DNA of 64,000 nucleotides, taken from NCBI GenBank assembly GCA_033961575.1, contig CM066730.1:114038523-114102522 (forward strand). The letters run 5' to 3'. A model generated the notes under the pieces. The model was not told the DNA's origin, searched no databases, and was given only the letters and a program-made list of their open reading frames with translations. This stretch comes from Aselliscus stoliczkanus (Eukaryota; Chordata; Mammalia; Chiroptera; Hipposideridae). Position 1 is the first letter of the stretch. Every line of letters begins with the position of its first letter. Of the stretch, positions 9,831 through 21,959 are shown in pieces. The translations under genes and the position numbers were made by a program.

Positions 9831-12800
9831 ATCACGGTAGACACAGTTAAAAGCACAGAAAAAGCCACTGCCCTTGGAAGGTATGTGAGCTACAGAGCAT
9901 ACATGGGAACTAATTCCTCTCTTTTTAAAAAACATATAGTGAGTGCTTCAGGAGTGCTTACATTCTTCATCTGTGTACTCGTGTTGCTTTGATTTTTTAA
10001 AAGTTTGTAAGAAGTTCCCCTCATTGCTACTTGACCACCCCTGAATCCATCAGTTTTCTCTTCAGCTTCATAGTGCCTCTTCTCTCTGTCCCCCAAATTG
10101 TCCCTTCAATAATGTGGAATTGGACAGAAACCAGCATTATGCACACTCAAGAGTTCTTAGAAAGTTAAGAATTTATTCCCCCTGTGGTGCTTCTTTTTCA
10201 GTTCTGAGCTTTGCAAAGACATGTTACATAACTCGGAGTTTCAGCAAACACCTGGAAATCAGGCTGTGTATATTGCTCAGATGAGACCAGACATGAAGAG
10301 ATTGGTAGTGACAAGTGTTGTCACTTATCTCTCTCACAGCAGGCAAGTGGCATGCTGTATATACAAGGTCTGATGCCATGCTCTCGAGAAGGAAAAAAAT
10401 GAAAAAGCAAGTGAAAAATAACATTTTGGGAAGAGCTATCTGGGAAAATAATGGCAAATTACACATGATTTAGCTTTGCTCTTAGCTTTTATAAAGACCC
10501 AAGAACTATGAACTGAGCATTTGAGCCCTAATTAAGTCTTCTCTTGATCATCTGTGTTGCACACCTAGTTCTCAGGCTGCATTTTAAAAAGGCATTGTAT
10601 CATCCTCCAATGTTTCTGCTTTTTATCCTGCCTTGATTTTTATTTTATAATAATTTCCCCCTTTGCCCCTTGAGTAAAAGGAGGTTAATGTGAGTCATTA
10701 AGAATTAAAAATAATTGCATAATAAAAATAGTTCAGATATATTTTAATTAGAGCATAATTTAATGGGATTTGAACCCAGCACACTGGAAATATATAGCTG
10801 TAACTTTAGCCAGTAAATTGCATGGCCTTTGCTTAAACTCAGTGGGAATTTAGAGAGATTATTTTGGCTGCTGGAAGACACCATGTTTTTTCCATTAATG
10901 CCAGAGAAATATATTGAGCGACTAAAATATTACTAATAAAAATAAATGTGAAAGTTGTAAATTTCAAACAATGTAGGACCCATAGTTCATACCTGAATTT
11001 CCAAAGGTATATGTGACATTTCATTAAGCTTAAAGCTGAAGACACACTGTATTATGTCTGACTTCTTTAGAAAAGGAAACTAAATATTTCCAAAATTTGT
11101 CATCCTTTGAAATCTAACAATAATAAGGCAGAGAATGTGAAAGGGTCTGTTTGAATCCTAGAGAAAGACCTCACATGACATCTCTGGTCCTGAGCTCAGA
11201 TGTGAGGTGTCTCCATTTCCTCCTAGCATTCCATTCCTTATCCCTCCATTACCTTTCAGTAGCTTGTTTTTTATCCATAAAATGGGAGCAATGAAATATC
11301 CCAGTTTGGATGGGAGATTATGAGGTAGGTTAATTAAAATAAACACCTACCTCAAACCTTTCCAGGATGAATAAAAGATATTAAGAGTGAGACAGAATTT
11401 CCAAACAGTGTTGAACTCATTATCTCAGAAGGAAGTGATTCTACATTGAACCACTAGGCTGTACGGCCCTGAGAAACACCCTTGTGGTTTGATCTGAGCT
11501 AAGTCAGCCACTGGAGGGAGCCAATATGACTCTCATAGTGTACTTAAATGTGCTGAACTGGTAGGCAGACATAATTTTAAAATGGAATGTAAGGATGACA
11601 GAATTTGAACAAAATTCCTTTTATTTATTTATGCCAAAATCTGTGTGAATGTAAAATGCCATCTCCATCATGCTTTATTTATGGTGTGTGGCTTTTTCTT
11701 TGGGGGAAAAAAGATAAAAGAAAGAAGCAGCATGTTGGCTTGAAGTTCTCAGACTGAACCTAGTTCCCATTGGCAAGTGAGTGATATGGAGAGCTCGGAC
11801 AATGGAGCAAGCCACGGCACACGTGAACCTGGTGTGGGCACGCTCCCTGACTCTGCTTGCCTGGTCCGATCTGGGCAGGTTTGAAAAGGCATTGCTTGTC
11901 ATTTAGCATAGCTAGAAATCATGCCTGTGCCTCTCTGTGAATAGAGGGATGTGCAATATGTAAAATTCCTAAAGACAATTTTATTTATAGCTGTTGCAAA
12001 CAATGTTTATACAAAGTTTATTAAATATGTCACCCACATTGATTTATCTCAACCAATCTCTTCAATCACTAGTATTTATGTGATGGGTTCAGCTGCAACA
12101 ATTATTTTATATGCTGTGGAGTCTGTTATAACTAGGGATTCACCCTGGCAATTATATGAAAGATAAAATGCTTCCTGAAGACCTCAGGGCAGACCAGGAT
12201 GTATATTATTGGATACAAGGTGGTTTTATCTGAATGCCACAGCACTAAATTTAGGGCAAGAAATGTAGAGGCTCTTATGCTTAAAAATTAAAGCTAGTTT
12301 TGTGTCCGTTCTGAAGTTTCTTTATTACTAGGAAGGTAGTGAGCTTCTCTGTACATTTCCTTTCCCACATCTCAGCCTTGCATCTGGAAACGCTTTCCTT
12401 GTCATCTCTGAATTTGTCAGCTCTTGCTCTTCAGCAGCATTTATCTGTGCCTCAAGTGGGCAGAAAATTTTACTTGGCGTTTAAAAACACCTGCAAAGGA
12501 AACTCTACACATGTTACCTGCCCAGAAGGCATTGGCATTGGATGTGAGGGGTGGAAGCATTGTTAACAAAGGACCAGAATTTTCTAAAGAGCTCAAGGTC
12601 ACTATTGAAACTATAAGATGACAAACTCAACAAAACAAAACAAAAAAAGTTATTTAAAACCACAATTGAATGTAACTTCTTCTGTTTCTAATAGAGACTA
12701 AAAAAGTCCTTTGTTTGGTAAAATTAAGTTGACAGACCCACGTTGGTGCAGAGAGTAGGGCCTGTGGGCATGGTATGAAAGTAGAAAGTAAAACAAAGAG

Positions 12801-13680
12801 GTAGCTAAACTGTTCGGCAAAAGAAGTTAGCAGTAATTTGGGGCTGAAGTTCACTGTAGAGAGAAGCGGGAAAGAGTTTGGGATCTAAGAAGAGAAAGGG
12901 AGGTGAATGAAAGGAGGAGATTATGATTATCGAGAAATTCGGTGTGCTAGTGAGGCTGGGAAATGGCTTTCAAGTACAGGCATGTGTCATATTCAGGTTA
13001 GAATTTTTTGTTGTGTTGTCCTGTAAGCCTGTCTCCAAGTCATTGTTTTTGGAAATGGGACTCCAAACTTCAGTAAACTGTTTTCTGAAAGCACACCATG
13101 GTAATCAATACGCTGAAACAATCTGGTTGAAGTAGGAATGCGGGATCAGAGGTAACTAGAAGTGCTATACTGACACTCCAACTTCAAGAATCTCTGGGGA
13201 GACTGGGAGGAATCCTCACTGAGATATTAGGGGTCACCTTAAAATAATTTAATCTCAGGGGACAGAGTGATCCCCAATCTAAGGATCATGCAACACTTTC
13301 CCAGGAGATGAATAGGTTCTTTTAGTGCTATTCAGTGGCAGTCTGGTTCTACTCCTTTTTCTTCTCCTGTTGTTATTATTTTATTTTATTTTTCAAAAAC
13401 ATTTATCTCCCTTCCAGAATAGATTCTCTTTTTCACTAATGAAATCTTCCTCTTCAGTGTCCATTGGATTTGATTTTCAGGTGGATTCATTTTGTAGCCT
13501 TTTCTAGTGATTAGCAGTATAGGCAATGGAAATGTTTGGGAACATGGGTTTGAGAATGCTGGTCTTATGTAAAACCACACTCAAGTAGAACCAATTGAAT
13601 TTATAGAAGCTTTGTGGTCACATCTTTTTAGGAAAGCAATTATCCATGAGCTACATGATGCAATCAATTAACTCTTTATT
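9831..13680. other. Unassigned, mostly single-copy-looking sequence
   Basis: No gene or repeat family is recognised over almost 4 kb. Parts at 10660-10800 and 11560-11690 are AT-rich with homeodomain-type cores (for example ttttaattagagcataattta at about 10742-10762) and look less decayed than the repeats, but conservation cannot be judged from one sequence. Confidence 0.35.
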
Positions 13681-14895
13681 GAGTGATCCTGGCACCAGGC
13701 CACAAGCTGGACAAAAGACCCAAGAAAGACCCTGCAGTGGGTTTACATCTTGAGGGAAGTAAATGACCGTTCATCTAAGGAGGACTGTCCAAACAGCATG
13801 GAATGATTCTGATCTTTTCTGTCCAATTTATCATTTGATGCAAAAAAGAAAGATTTGAGTTCAACTTGACTGTCGAAATTTGGACTTTGCCTTACATGTC
13901 CATAAAACATTGGTAAGGAAAAGTTCACAGAACCTAAGAAATTTGAGACTCTCATTGTGGCTGCTAAAGGAATAGTTGTAAGGTTCATATTAAGTTGGCA
14001 TCCAGAAAATATACGTACAACCAATTTAAGGGCTACATAGTTTTAAATGGTATGATGCTACAGTATCCTTTTATACTCTTCCTATGGGGAGCTTGGTTTA
14101 CAACTCTTGACAAAGAATGCTCATTCAGTAGAGCCCCACAGAGTTAAATATAGGATAATGGTGCTGACAGAATAAGGCTCCCCAAATTTCTGTGTCCTGT
14201 GAGACCATGATGACAGAGTGTTTGGGGCCTACTTTATATATTCTTCCCTACAAATCCCAAGTTCCATTGATTTACCAACCCGCATGCTATCTGATTGCCA
14301 TGATTCCTTGATATATGAAATCATGGTGGAATTTCCTTGGAATTATATATCTTAAGCCATGATAACATTCAATGACTTCCAGATGCCTTAACAATGATGG
14401 TCCACTGCGTAAGGAGTTACCACAGATTATCTCCCCTTTGATTTGTCACAGTTTTGTATGGAATTTATTACCAGTAGAAATATTAACCTAGCCTTCAATA
14501 GCAGCCTATTTCTGAGATCCTTAGACGATATTGTAAAAAAAGGAGCCTGTTATTGTTTTTACTCATATGGGAATGGCCAGAAGCTTCTGCCAAGCCCACT
14601 GAAAAATTAAGTAAAGAAGCACAATTCTCTTGATGCCTTCTTTCCTCAGCATGGAACAAATACCCAGTGTGCTGGAGACTGCTCATTCTTCACATGCACA
14701 CAACGGAAAAGGTAAGAAAAGTGCTCATGTACTGTAGACAATGTACCGAGCAAGGCAGAGCAGAGTTCTTCCTGTCTGCCATCTACCTTGGCCTTCATGC
14801 TGCTGCCATGCATGTGATCTTGGATTCTGTGCCACAGACCTATGCAAAACTAATTGTTCATGTGATTTCCTTTCTGAGCCACTGCAGATGTCCCT
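13681..14895. other. Unassigned sequence
   Basis: I see no convincing repeat or gene. The minus-strand open frame at 13743-14024 has no recognisable homology. Confidence 0.3.
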
Positions 14896-15190
14896 TTCTG
14901 TAACAATTTAATTAACACTTTAAAATAATGATGCATTAATTAATGCCAAATTACAATGAGAATCCTGGAGAATTACACTTTATATCAACATTAATGCAAA
15001 ATGAGTTCCTCCTGGATAATTTTTCTTACAATGAATACAAAAAGAGATAATACTAATTAGGCCATCAATTTAAATTTACCATAATTTCAATCCATGTCAT
15101 TTATCTGTTCTTCAGCACAAAACAATTCCAGTCTACCATACATTTGTACAGAAATAGGGATGTCTGCATGGCAACCAGACCTGGGTCATC
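14896..15190. promoter_or_regulatory. Candidate conserved non-coding element, unproven
   Basis: This unique block is dense in TAAT-type homeodomain cores (atttaattaaca near 14906; gcattaattaatgcc at 14933-14947, itself an inverted repeat; actaattaggcc near 15052). It sits in open intergenic sequence with no repeat similarity. It is an inference from motif density only. Confidence 0.2.
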
Positions 15191-15242
15191 TTTAGGGTAT
15201 TGTGAGATGGGCTTGAATTTAGTATCTTAGTTATTGAAAATG

Positions 15243-15266
15243 GTGTGTGTGTGTGTGTGCGTGCAT

Positions 15267-15316
<50 letters not shown>
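15243..15316. repeat. Compound (GT)n-(GA)n microsatellite
   Basis: A GT run (15243-15259) is followed after a few bases by a GA run ending at about 15316. Confidence 0.92.
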
Positions 15317-15319
<3 letters not shown>

Positions 15320-17295
15320 CTTCAGTAAAATAAATGCCCTGACTTGAATAAAGTTATATACTCAATCGTACAATATGCAGGGCATAAGTCATCAGGCTCA
15401 GTCTATCAAGTTGCATATAATTCAGTTTATTTTCCACTCTCAGGGTCATGACCCAAGAGTTAGAAGAACTGTAGTATCTCCAGGGTCATTTGTATATGGC
15501 AGATCTAAATCACATCTTCCCATATTCAAAAGTGACATGATCTCCACCTGTTACATTTCATTTTCATTGCTTCTAATAAAGAGAAGCTCCTTGCAGCATA
15601 AGGAAGAAAGAGGGCTCAAAAGGGTAATTTTACAATGTTTATTGAAGAAGAAAAATGTGACAATGGCTCATCAATTGCAACTATTTTCTTTCTTAAGTGA
15701 CCCTTCACAATTGCCTTTCATGTTGAGACACGCTTGGCATCTTGAATATTTTGGAACTGCAAAACATTTTGTTTCTAAGTCAAAACACCCTTGACTAAAT
15801 ATTTTCATAAAATCTTAAGTATTTTATTTCTATGTAAGTCTTTTAATGGTAAGAGAGCATGTTTGGACACATTCCTTCAGGGCTTAACCTTAAATTATAC
15901 TCTCTTTTTGACAAGGACCTCCAAAATGATGGGATTCTACCTCTGAGATTTAGGAAGTCTGGCATATACTTTGCTAAAGTGCCATGAAAAACATATTTAA
16001 TAAAATAGCCAATTACAGCATATAAGTGGACATGGAAATTTGCCAACAAAACAAAAAATCTTCCAATGATAAGAATCTCTAACTTTACAAGGGATAAGAA
16101 TGTGGACACAGTTTTGTGCCTCTGGGGAATTTTCCTGGATGTGTTGCTTACTCCTTTTAGCAATCTGAGTTACTACCATGCCCCTCCTGAAGATCTTGTT
16201 CCCCTCATATTGTATGACAAGAAAAATTTGGCTCTTTCTAGTTTAGTTTTCCCATGTTCTAAGTCAGCAATGAAAATTTCTGCTTGCCCAGGTGTTCTCA
16301 AAGAAAGTAGGCAATGGGCCTAAATGAAGTCTGGCAGAAAATTAATTTTAAAAAATCAATAAGCTCTGCTTTTGTTATTATTCAGCTTTAGGGGAGTACA
16401 TATCAGTGACATTTACCTTGGACTATGTCTCCATGCCCGAAATAACAACAGCATGTCAGAGTGGATAAGGGGCATGGGTAATCCCTTTTACCTCCTCAGT
16501 CTGGTTCACTGCCAGGTGGTAGATGATGAAGACAGTTGAAACTTGACCTTGCAAAGCTATTTGCTATCATATAGTCAGTCATCTCTCTACTATATGTATC
16601 TACCACAGGCATCAAAATTATATAATTTAGCATGTGTTCCCAGGCTGTGCTTGTAGAGTTTTCCATGAAGATGGCAAAATCAGTAAGCTAGTTCATCATA
16701 TATGCCATTAATTATATGCTTGAATTTTCTCAAGGTAATTCTAGAAATTAAATGGCACATATTCATAGCTTAGCTCAGTACCTCAAGCAATGTTTGTTTG
16801 TTTATTTGCCCTCATCACCCCTCTTCTAGTCTCTTCCTACCTTATTCCCTTGTCAGGAAACACTGGTAAGTAAAAGACTATGCAAGCTTAGAAGCATTTT
16901 GAGGTGGAACTGTTATGCAAAGATGTAGATTGTGTCATGTTGCGGGCAGATGTGTTTTCAAGTCTGTACTTTTAATAGTCTCTCAGCAAGGTTATTATAA
17001 AAAGAAACTGTTTAGGTTATTTCTCACAGTTGATATGTCCTTCCAGTTTCAGATCTATTTTGAAATACCTGAATGGTGAAGATGATGCCTCTCAAACATT
17101 GGATTATATTAGGTTAGAAACAGTGACTTCACAAAGAAAGACATGAGCCTCTTTATTAAATAATCTTTCTGATTTTTCTCCACACAACATTCATCAAAAC
17201 ACAAAACCAACATAAACTGTAAGACCTTAGTGGCTAAGTCTTGACTGTTTACCCCAAATCATTTTCACTCTGGGGATTTCTGCTATGCAACCTTG
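15317..17295. other. Unassigned sequence with one 139-codon open frame
   Basis: The plus-strand frame at 15375-15794 is the longest open frame outside any recognised repeat or simple tract. Its protein has no domain, hydrophobic span or family signature that I know. Codon content looks like the surrounding AT-rich DNA, so chance is likely. The rest of the interval holds nothing recognised, apart from short TTTG repeats near 16793. Confidence 0.3.
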
Positions 17296-17297
17296 CT

Positions 17298-17455
17298 CCT
17301 CAACTCTGGAATTAGATGGGAATTCAAATCCCAGCTTTACCCTGGGTAGGCTGCTTACCCTTTCTAAACTTCAGTTTTCTCATCTACAAAGTGGAGGTAA
17401 TAATAAAAGTAATTTTGAAGACTGAACAAAAGTGCTTACACAGTATTTTGCACAT
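17298..17455 (+). repeat. MIR SINE, sense
   Basis: 'attcaaatcccagctttacc', then 'ctgcttaccctttctaaact', 'tcagttttctcatctacaaa', 'gtggaggtaataata' is the MIR body in order, with the conserved core recognisable. Confidence 0.75.
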
Positions 17456-17509
17456 TTAGTTCAGGTTCTGTTGGTTATTTGAAAATTCATTAATTGACTA
17501 TGCAAACAT

Positions 17510-17800
17510 TTTTTAATCACTTAACCTGGTGCCAGTCACAGGCTTCTGGCAATAGCAAGGTGATTAAGATAGAATCTCTATCCAAAAGAACTTCATAGTT
17601 TAGGGGTACATACAGGTACAAAAGTAAATAATGAAAATCCACTGTGTTATAATAGAAGTCTGAACAAAATGCTATAAATGAACAACAGTGACAAAAAAGA
17701 GAGATTAACTGAGGAATTGGGGAAGGGGTTCACACAATAGGTGATATTTGAATTAGAGCCCCACAAAGAATAAAGGCAATATCATTCCAAGAAACAAATA
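17510..17800 (-). repeat. L2 LINE 3' end, antisense
   Basis: The order 'acctggtgccagtcacagg', 'cttcatagtttaggggta', 'gtgttataatagaag', 'gatatttgaattagagcc' follows the reverse complement of the L2 3' UTR. Ancient and fragmented. Confidence 0.5.
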
Positions 17801-19335
17801 CATATATAGGAAAGAGGTGGGTTCATCATGTGACAAGCTATCCCATGTAGTTGGATATGACTTATGTGGATTCATAATAGCCTGTTTGTGAGGATATAAG
17901 GTTGTTTAAGCATGACTGAATGTAAATTACCAAAAGTAAATTTATAACTCAGAGAATATAAAAAAGTTTGGCAAACATTTTTTAAGAGAAAATAAATGAT
18001 ATTAATTATTGATTGAACCCTGATAGAACTCCATGACTAGATACTAAATGGGAGTGGTTTTAAACACTCAAAAGCTGTTGCAACAGTCCTGGTGAGATGT
18101 GACAAGGCTTGAGTTCAGACAGTGGCAGAGGGATGGATCCAGGAGATTCTATTGGGTTCACACTAAAAAAAAAAAACAATGAATAAGAGTTGGAAAGGGG
18201 ACATGTCTGAAGTTCTAGTTTCTCTGATATTTTACTTATTAACTCCTAAATTTGAGTTTGAAGGAACCATTATATATGACCATCTATAGAAATGTTGATA
18301 CAAAAGGCATATATTTATACTATGTTTCCAGCAGCTCCTTCAATGAAAGCACTTTTGAAGCTGATTTGTACATATACCTACACTGTGAACCATAGATATT
18401 TTATTTTCAAAAAATACATGTTCTACAAATTCTTTCCCCACCTGTATCATTAAGCAAAAGCAGTTGCTTTATTCACCACTAACCTGTTTGAATCTTTTGA
18501 ATGCAGGTTCAAAGGCACATTCCATGAATATATCTTTTTCCCATGTGTGTTGAAACCTGCTGGAAAAATATGTGTTATTTTATACTCCTATGGAAAAATA
18601 GGCCAAGTACATGAATAGACAATTTACGATAGAAGCAAAATAAATGATGGACATCCATAAGAAAAAATGTTAAATTACCTTGGTAATGAAAATTAAACCT
18701 ATTTTCAAAATGGCAAAAAAATAATCTCCTAAAAAGATAATATGCAATGCTGACAGGATATTGGTAAGATAAACATTTTCTTTCATGATTAGTAGTATCT
18801 TTTCTGGAAAAATGTATTGCTAAATGAGAAGAACATTAAAACTACTATTTTCTTCCAGCCCAGGAATGTCATGCTTTGAAATTCAGTAAGGAAATAATTA
18901 GGGATATAGTTAAGGGTTAATTAATTAATGTTTAAGATGAACAACAAAAAGACAATGGCTAAATAAATTGTATATCTACTAAAAACATATTTTCCAAAAC
19001 AAAGTTTAATGATATAAGATAATTCTTATGCTGCCTAAATGACAAACTCTATATGTCATAGAATTTTGATTTTTAAAGAGTTTACTTACTCATTCAAAAA
19101 TAGAGGGGATGGAAAGAAAGAACCTGAAATATCAGTATGGATTTTCTGTGAATGTTGGGATTATTGGTTATTTTTATTCTCATTACTGTTCTTTTTTCTT
19201 AAATTTCTAAAGTGAAGCATGAAGATTTCTAAAATCAGAGGCAATTATTCAAAGTTGTTTATTTCTAATATACTTTCAGTGATGTTGGATATTCTTTCAA
19301 ATTCACCTGATATTTTTCTTTGTATATATACTATG
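17801..19335. other. Unassigned AT-rich sequence
   Basis: No gene or repeat family is recognised. Confidence 0.3.
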
Positions 19336-19340
<5 letters not shown>

Positions 19341-19376
<36 letters not shown>

Positions 19377-19405
19377 TGCGCATACACACATACACACACA
19401 CACAC
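19341..19405. repeat. (CA)n microsatellite in two blocks
   Basis: CA runs at 19341-19373 and about 19384-19405 are separated by a gtgtgcgc interruption. They mirror the GT run at 20322-20347 across the fold-back element. Confidence 0.92.
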
Positions 19406-19411
19406 GCGAGG

Positions 19412-20318
19412 CATGATCATAAAATACGGTGAATGTTTAAATTTAAAAAATACAGTAAAAGACACTTTGCCATTAATTCCCCTCAAAATACTCCACTTTG
19501 AGCACACTTATTCATCCCATTGTTCTTGCCACTTTCTGAAGCACTTCTGGAATTCTTCTTTTGTGAATGTCTTTAGTTACGCTGTCATGGCTGCCTAGAT
19601 GTCCTGAATCATTTTGACTTTGGTGAAAGGCCAGAAGTCACATGGCACCAACTGTGGTGAATAAGGTGGATGAGGACACACCATAATATTTTTATTTGAT
19701 AGAAATTGTCGTACTCCAAAAATGATGTGTGACACTGAGCATTGTCATGATGGAGAATGATTTATGGCACACTTTAAAACATACCTTCACTCAACCATAT
19801 CTCACACCCAACTGACTGCACCAAACAAGTTGAAACTTGTCACACACTGTTACTAAAGTTCTATGTGCTGCTTCCCTGTTGAAGATCCCTGCCTTTTCAT
19901 TGGATGGCACTCGGCAGCAGTATTCACCGTACTTTTTGATCACAACATGAAAGGCTCCGTGTCACACATCACTTCTGATAAGGCAATTTCTGTCAAATAA
20001 AAACATTACAGTGTGTCCTCATCTACCTTATTCACCAGGTCTGGCACTGTGTGACTCTTGGCTCTTCCCCAAAGTCAAAATGACAATGAAAGGAAAATGT
20101 TTTGAATTGTTTGCAGACATTGAGACAGCCATGACAGCACAACTAAAGAAACTCAGGAAAGAGGACTTCCAGAACTGCTTCAGAATCTGGCAAGAATGAT
20201 GGGATAAGTGGGTTCAAAGTGAGGGGGAATATTTTGAGGGGTATTCATGGTGATGTGTTTTTTAATATAATATTTTTTTTTAAATTTAAACATTCACCAT
20301 ATTTTTTTATCACACTTT
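19412..20318. mobile_element. Fold-back (palindromic) mariner-type element
   Basis: Two inverted arms of about 320-350 bp (roughly 19415-19738 and 19958-20315) surround about 220 bp. Both ends carry the same terminal sequence (gtgaatgtttaaatttaaaa on the left, its complement on the right). Each arm encodes the C-terminal third of a mariner transposase, read inward from the spacer toward each end: on the right arm LFPKVKMTMKG..., DIETAMTAQLKKL, DFQNCFRIWQE (20011-20199), on the left arm its decayed counterpart on the minus strand. The spacer carries antisense similarity to the catalytic core (histidine-histidine-Asp-Asn region), also decayed. No intact protein remains. Confidence 0.7.
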
Positions 20319-20321
20319 GTG

Positions 20322-20347
20322 AGTGTGTGTGTGTATGTGTGTGTGTA
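20322..20347. repeat. (GT)n microsatellite
   Basis: Interrupted GT run directly outside the right end of the fold-back element, complementary to the CA run on its left. Confidence 0.9.
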
Positions 20348-20459
20348 TGACAGTTAGAGATACCAAAATTAGTTCAATAAATTAGGAAAATTACCACATG
20401 GCCACAGGCATATGTTTATTTAACTACAGTGTTTTCTAAGAATTGCTCATCATTCAGCC

Positions 20460-20930
20460 AACATTTACTGAGAGGCATAAACCTATAAAATTATCAAAGG
20501 TACAAGGGACTGAGAAATAAAATAGTCCAAACATTCATTTACAAGGGGCCTTTGGGAAATTTTTTCTTTTATTGTGAAACACTGAAAAGCCATTTATGCT
20601 TTCAAATGCAAGAGTGGGATAATTAGATAATTTTGGTAATAATGTAAATGTGGAAGGTTCACTGGAAAGGTAATAGTTGAGGGATAGGACATCCAGTTAG
20701 AAGGCTATTTTATTAATCCAGGGAGGAACTAATAAAACCCTGAATTTGGAAAGTGGCAGTAGAATTGGCCAGTGGATGAGGCTCTGAAATGTATTTAGGA
20801 AGTTGAATTGACATGTTAGAGTCAAATTGATTATGGTGAAAAGAAAAGAGAGAAGTTAAATATAATTGAGTTTTCTAGGTTAGATAACCACAGAAGATGA
20901 TGCCATTGCCTGAGATAAGCTATCAAATGC
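20460..20930 (-). repeat. L2 LINE internal region, antisense
   Basis: 'aaggctattttattaatcca', then 'gtggcagtagaattggccag', 'tgacatgttagagtcaaatt', 'gatgatgccattgcctgaga' runs in the order of the reverse complement of the L2 segment seen in sense at 62.3-62.9 kb. Confidence 0.5.
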
Positions 20931-21700
20931 TTGTCCACAATTTCACCACACTGTGGATTCTAATAAATATCAACTCATTGACTAATTAGGCCTCATTTAT
21001 ATCTCCTTTAGATGAACCTGAGTTTGGATTAATAATTATTTACTTTTGGCTTCATGTAGTTTTGAGATACACAAGACGAAAACTTGTGGATCAGGCATAT
21101 AGAACATATGAACTGAACTTTAAAGATGCATTAATAAAATGTAGCCAGGAGACGCCAGTATGTTCTGTGCCATGTCTAGGCCATCCTTTTCACAGCAACA
21201 ACACCAAAAGCAACTCCTAGAGAAATAGGACTATTTTTAACTTTTCTACTTTATATCAATTAGAAGCTAATTTGAAATGTTTTAGTGTAAAGGTGGAAGA
21301 TATTTCTGGTCCAGTCACCAGCTTTAATTAGTTGTTTTTAAAGCAATATATTTTCTTTTTTTCTTTGGGCTCCATATGTTCTTCTCCACTGAGATATGGA
21401 TTTATGCCCTCACTGAGACACAGTAAACAGACATATTCATAGAGTGTACTTTCTTGTAGGCATGTTCTGTTGACATTACCATGCATATAAGAATAATCTT
21501 AGGAAAAAGAAAATTTAAAAGTAGGGGATGTAAAAGTTCATTCTCTTATTTTACTGAAGTTGTTATAGATTCAACTAACTCAAGATTAGAATAATCTCCA
21601 AGTATTAGACTCCAGCCATGTACCCAGTGTTTCTGCCACACACTCACCTACTGAAGTCTTCATTGAGTATTCTGAAAGTAAAAGCAATAATTATCTACCT
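20931..21700. other. Unassigned sequence
   Basis: No gene or repeat family is recognised. Confidence 0.3.
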
Positions 21701-21747
21701 ATCTATCATCTATCTTTATATTTATAAATATACACTATATATTACCC

Positions 21748-21804
<57 letters not shown>
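21701..21804. repeat. TCTA-rich patch and (AT)n microsatellite
   Basis: A decayed tetranucleotide patch (about 21698-21720) is followed by about 27 AT units at 21750-21804. Confidence 0.9.
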
Positions 21805-21806
<2 letters not shown>

Positions 21807-21959
21807 TTTATTTTAGGCTAGTATTACTATTTTACTATTTCACTTAGTGGATTTAAATTCACCATTTGGACTATTCAACCTCAGCTTTTTTTTTCTCTAT
21901 GGTGGTTGTCCTCCAATTCACATAGTTTTATTACTTTGGTTGATTTCAAAATTGCAAGC

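Noticed and set aside
13660..13745. Possible L2 antisense tail
   Set aside because: Only about 80 bp with loose resemblance.
13743..14024. 93-codon minus-strand frame
   Set aside because: No homology, no splice context; consistent with chance.
19320..19598. His/Thr-rich open frames
   Set aside because: Translation of the (CA)n tract.
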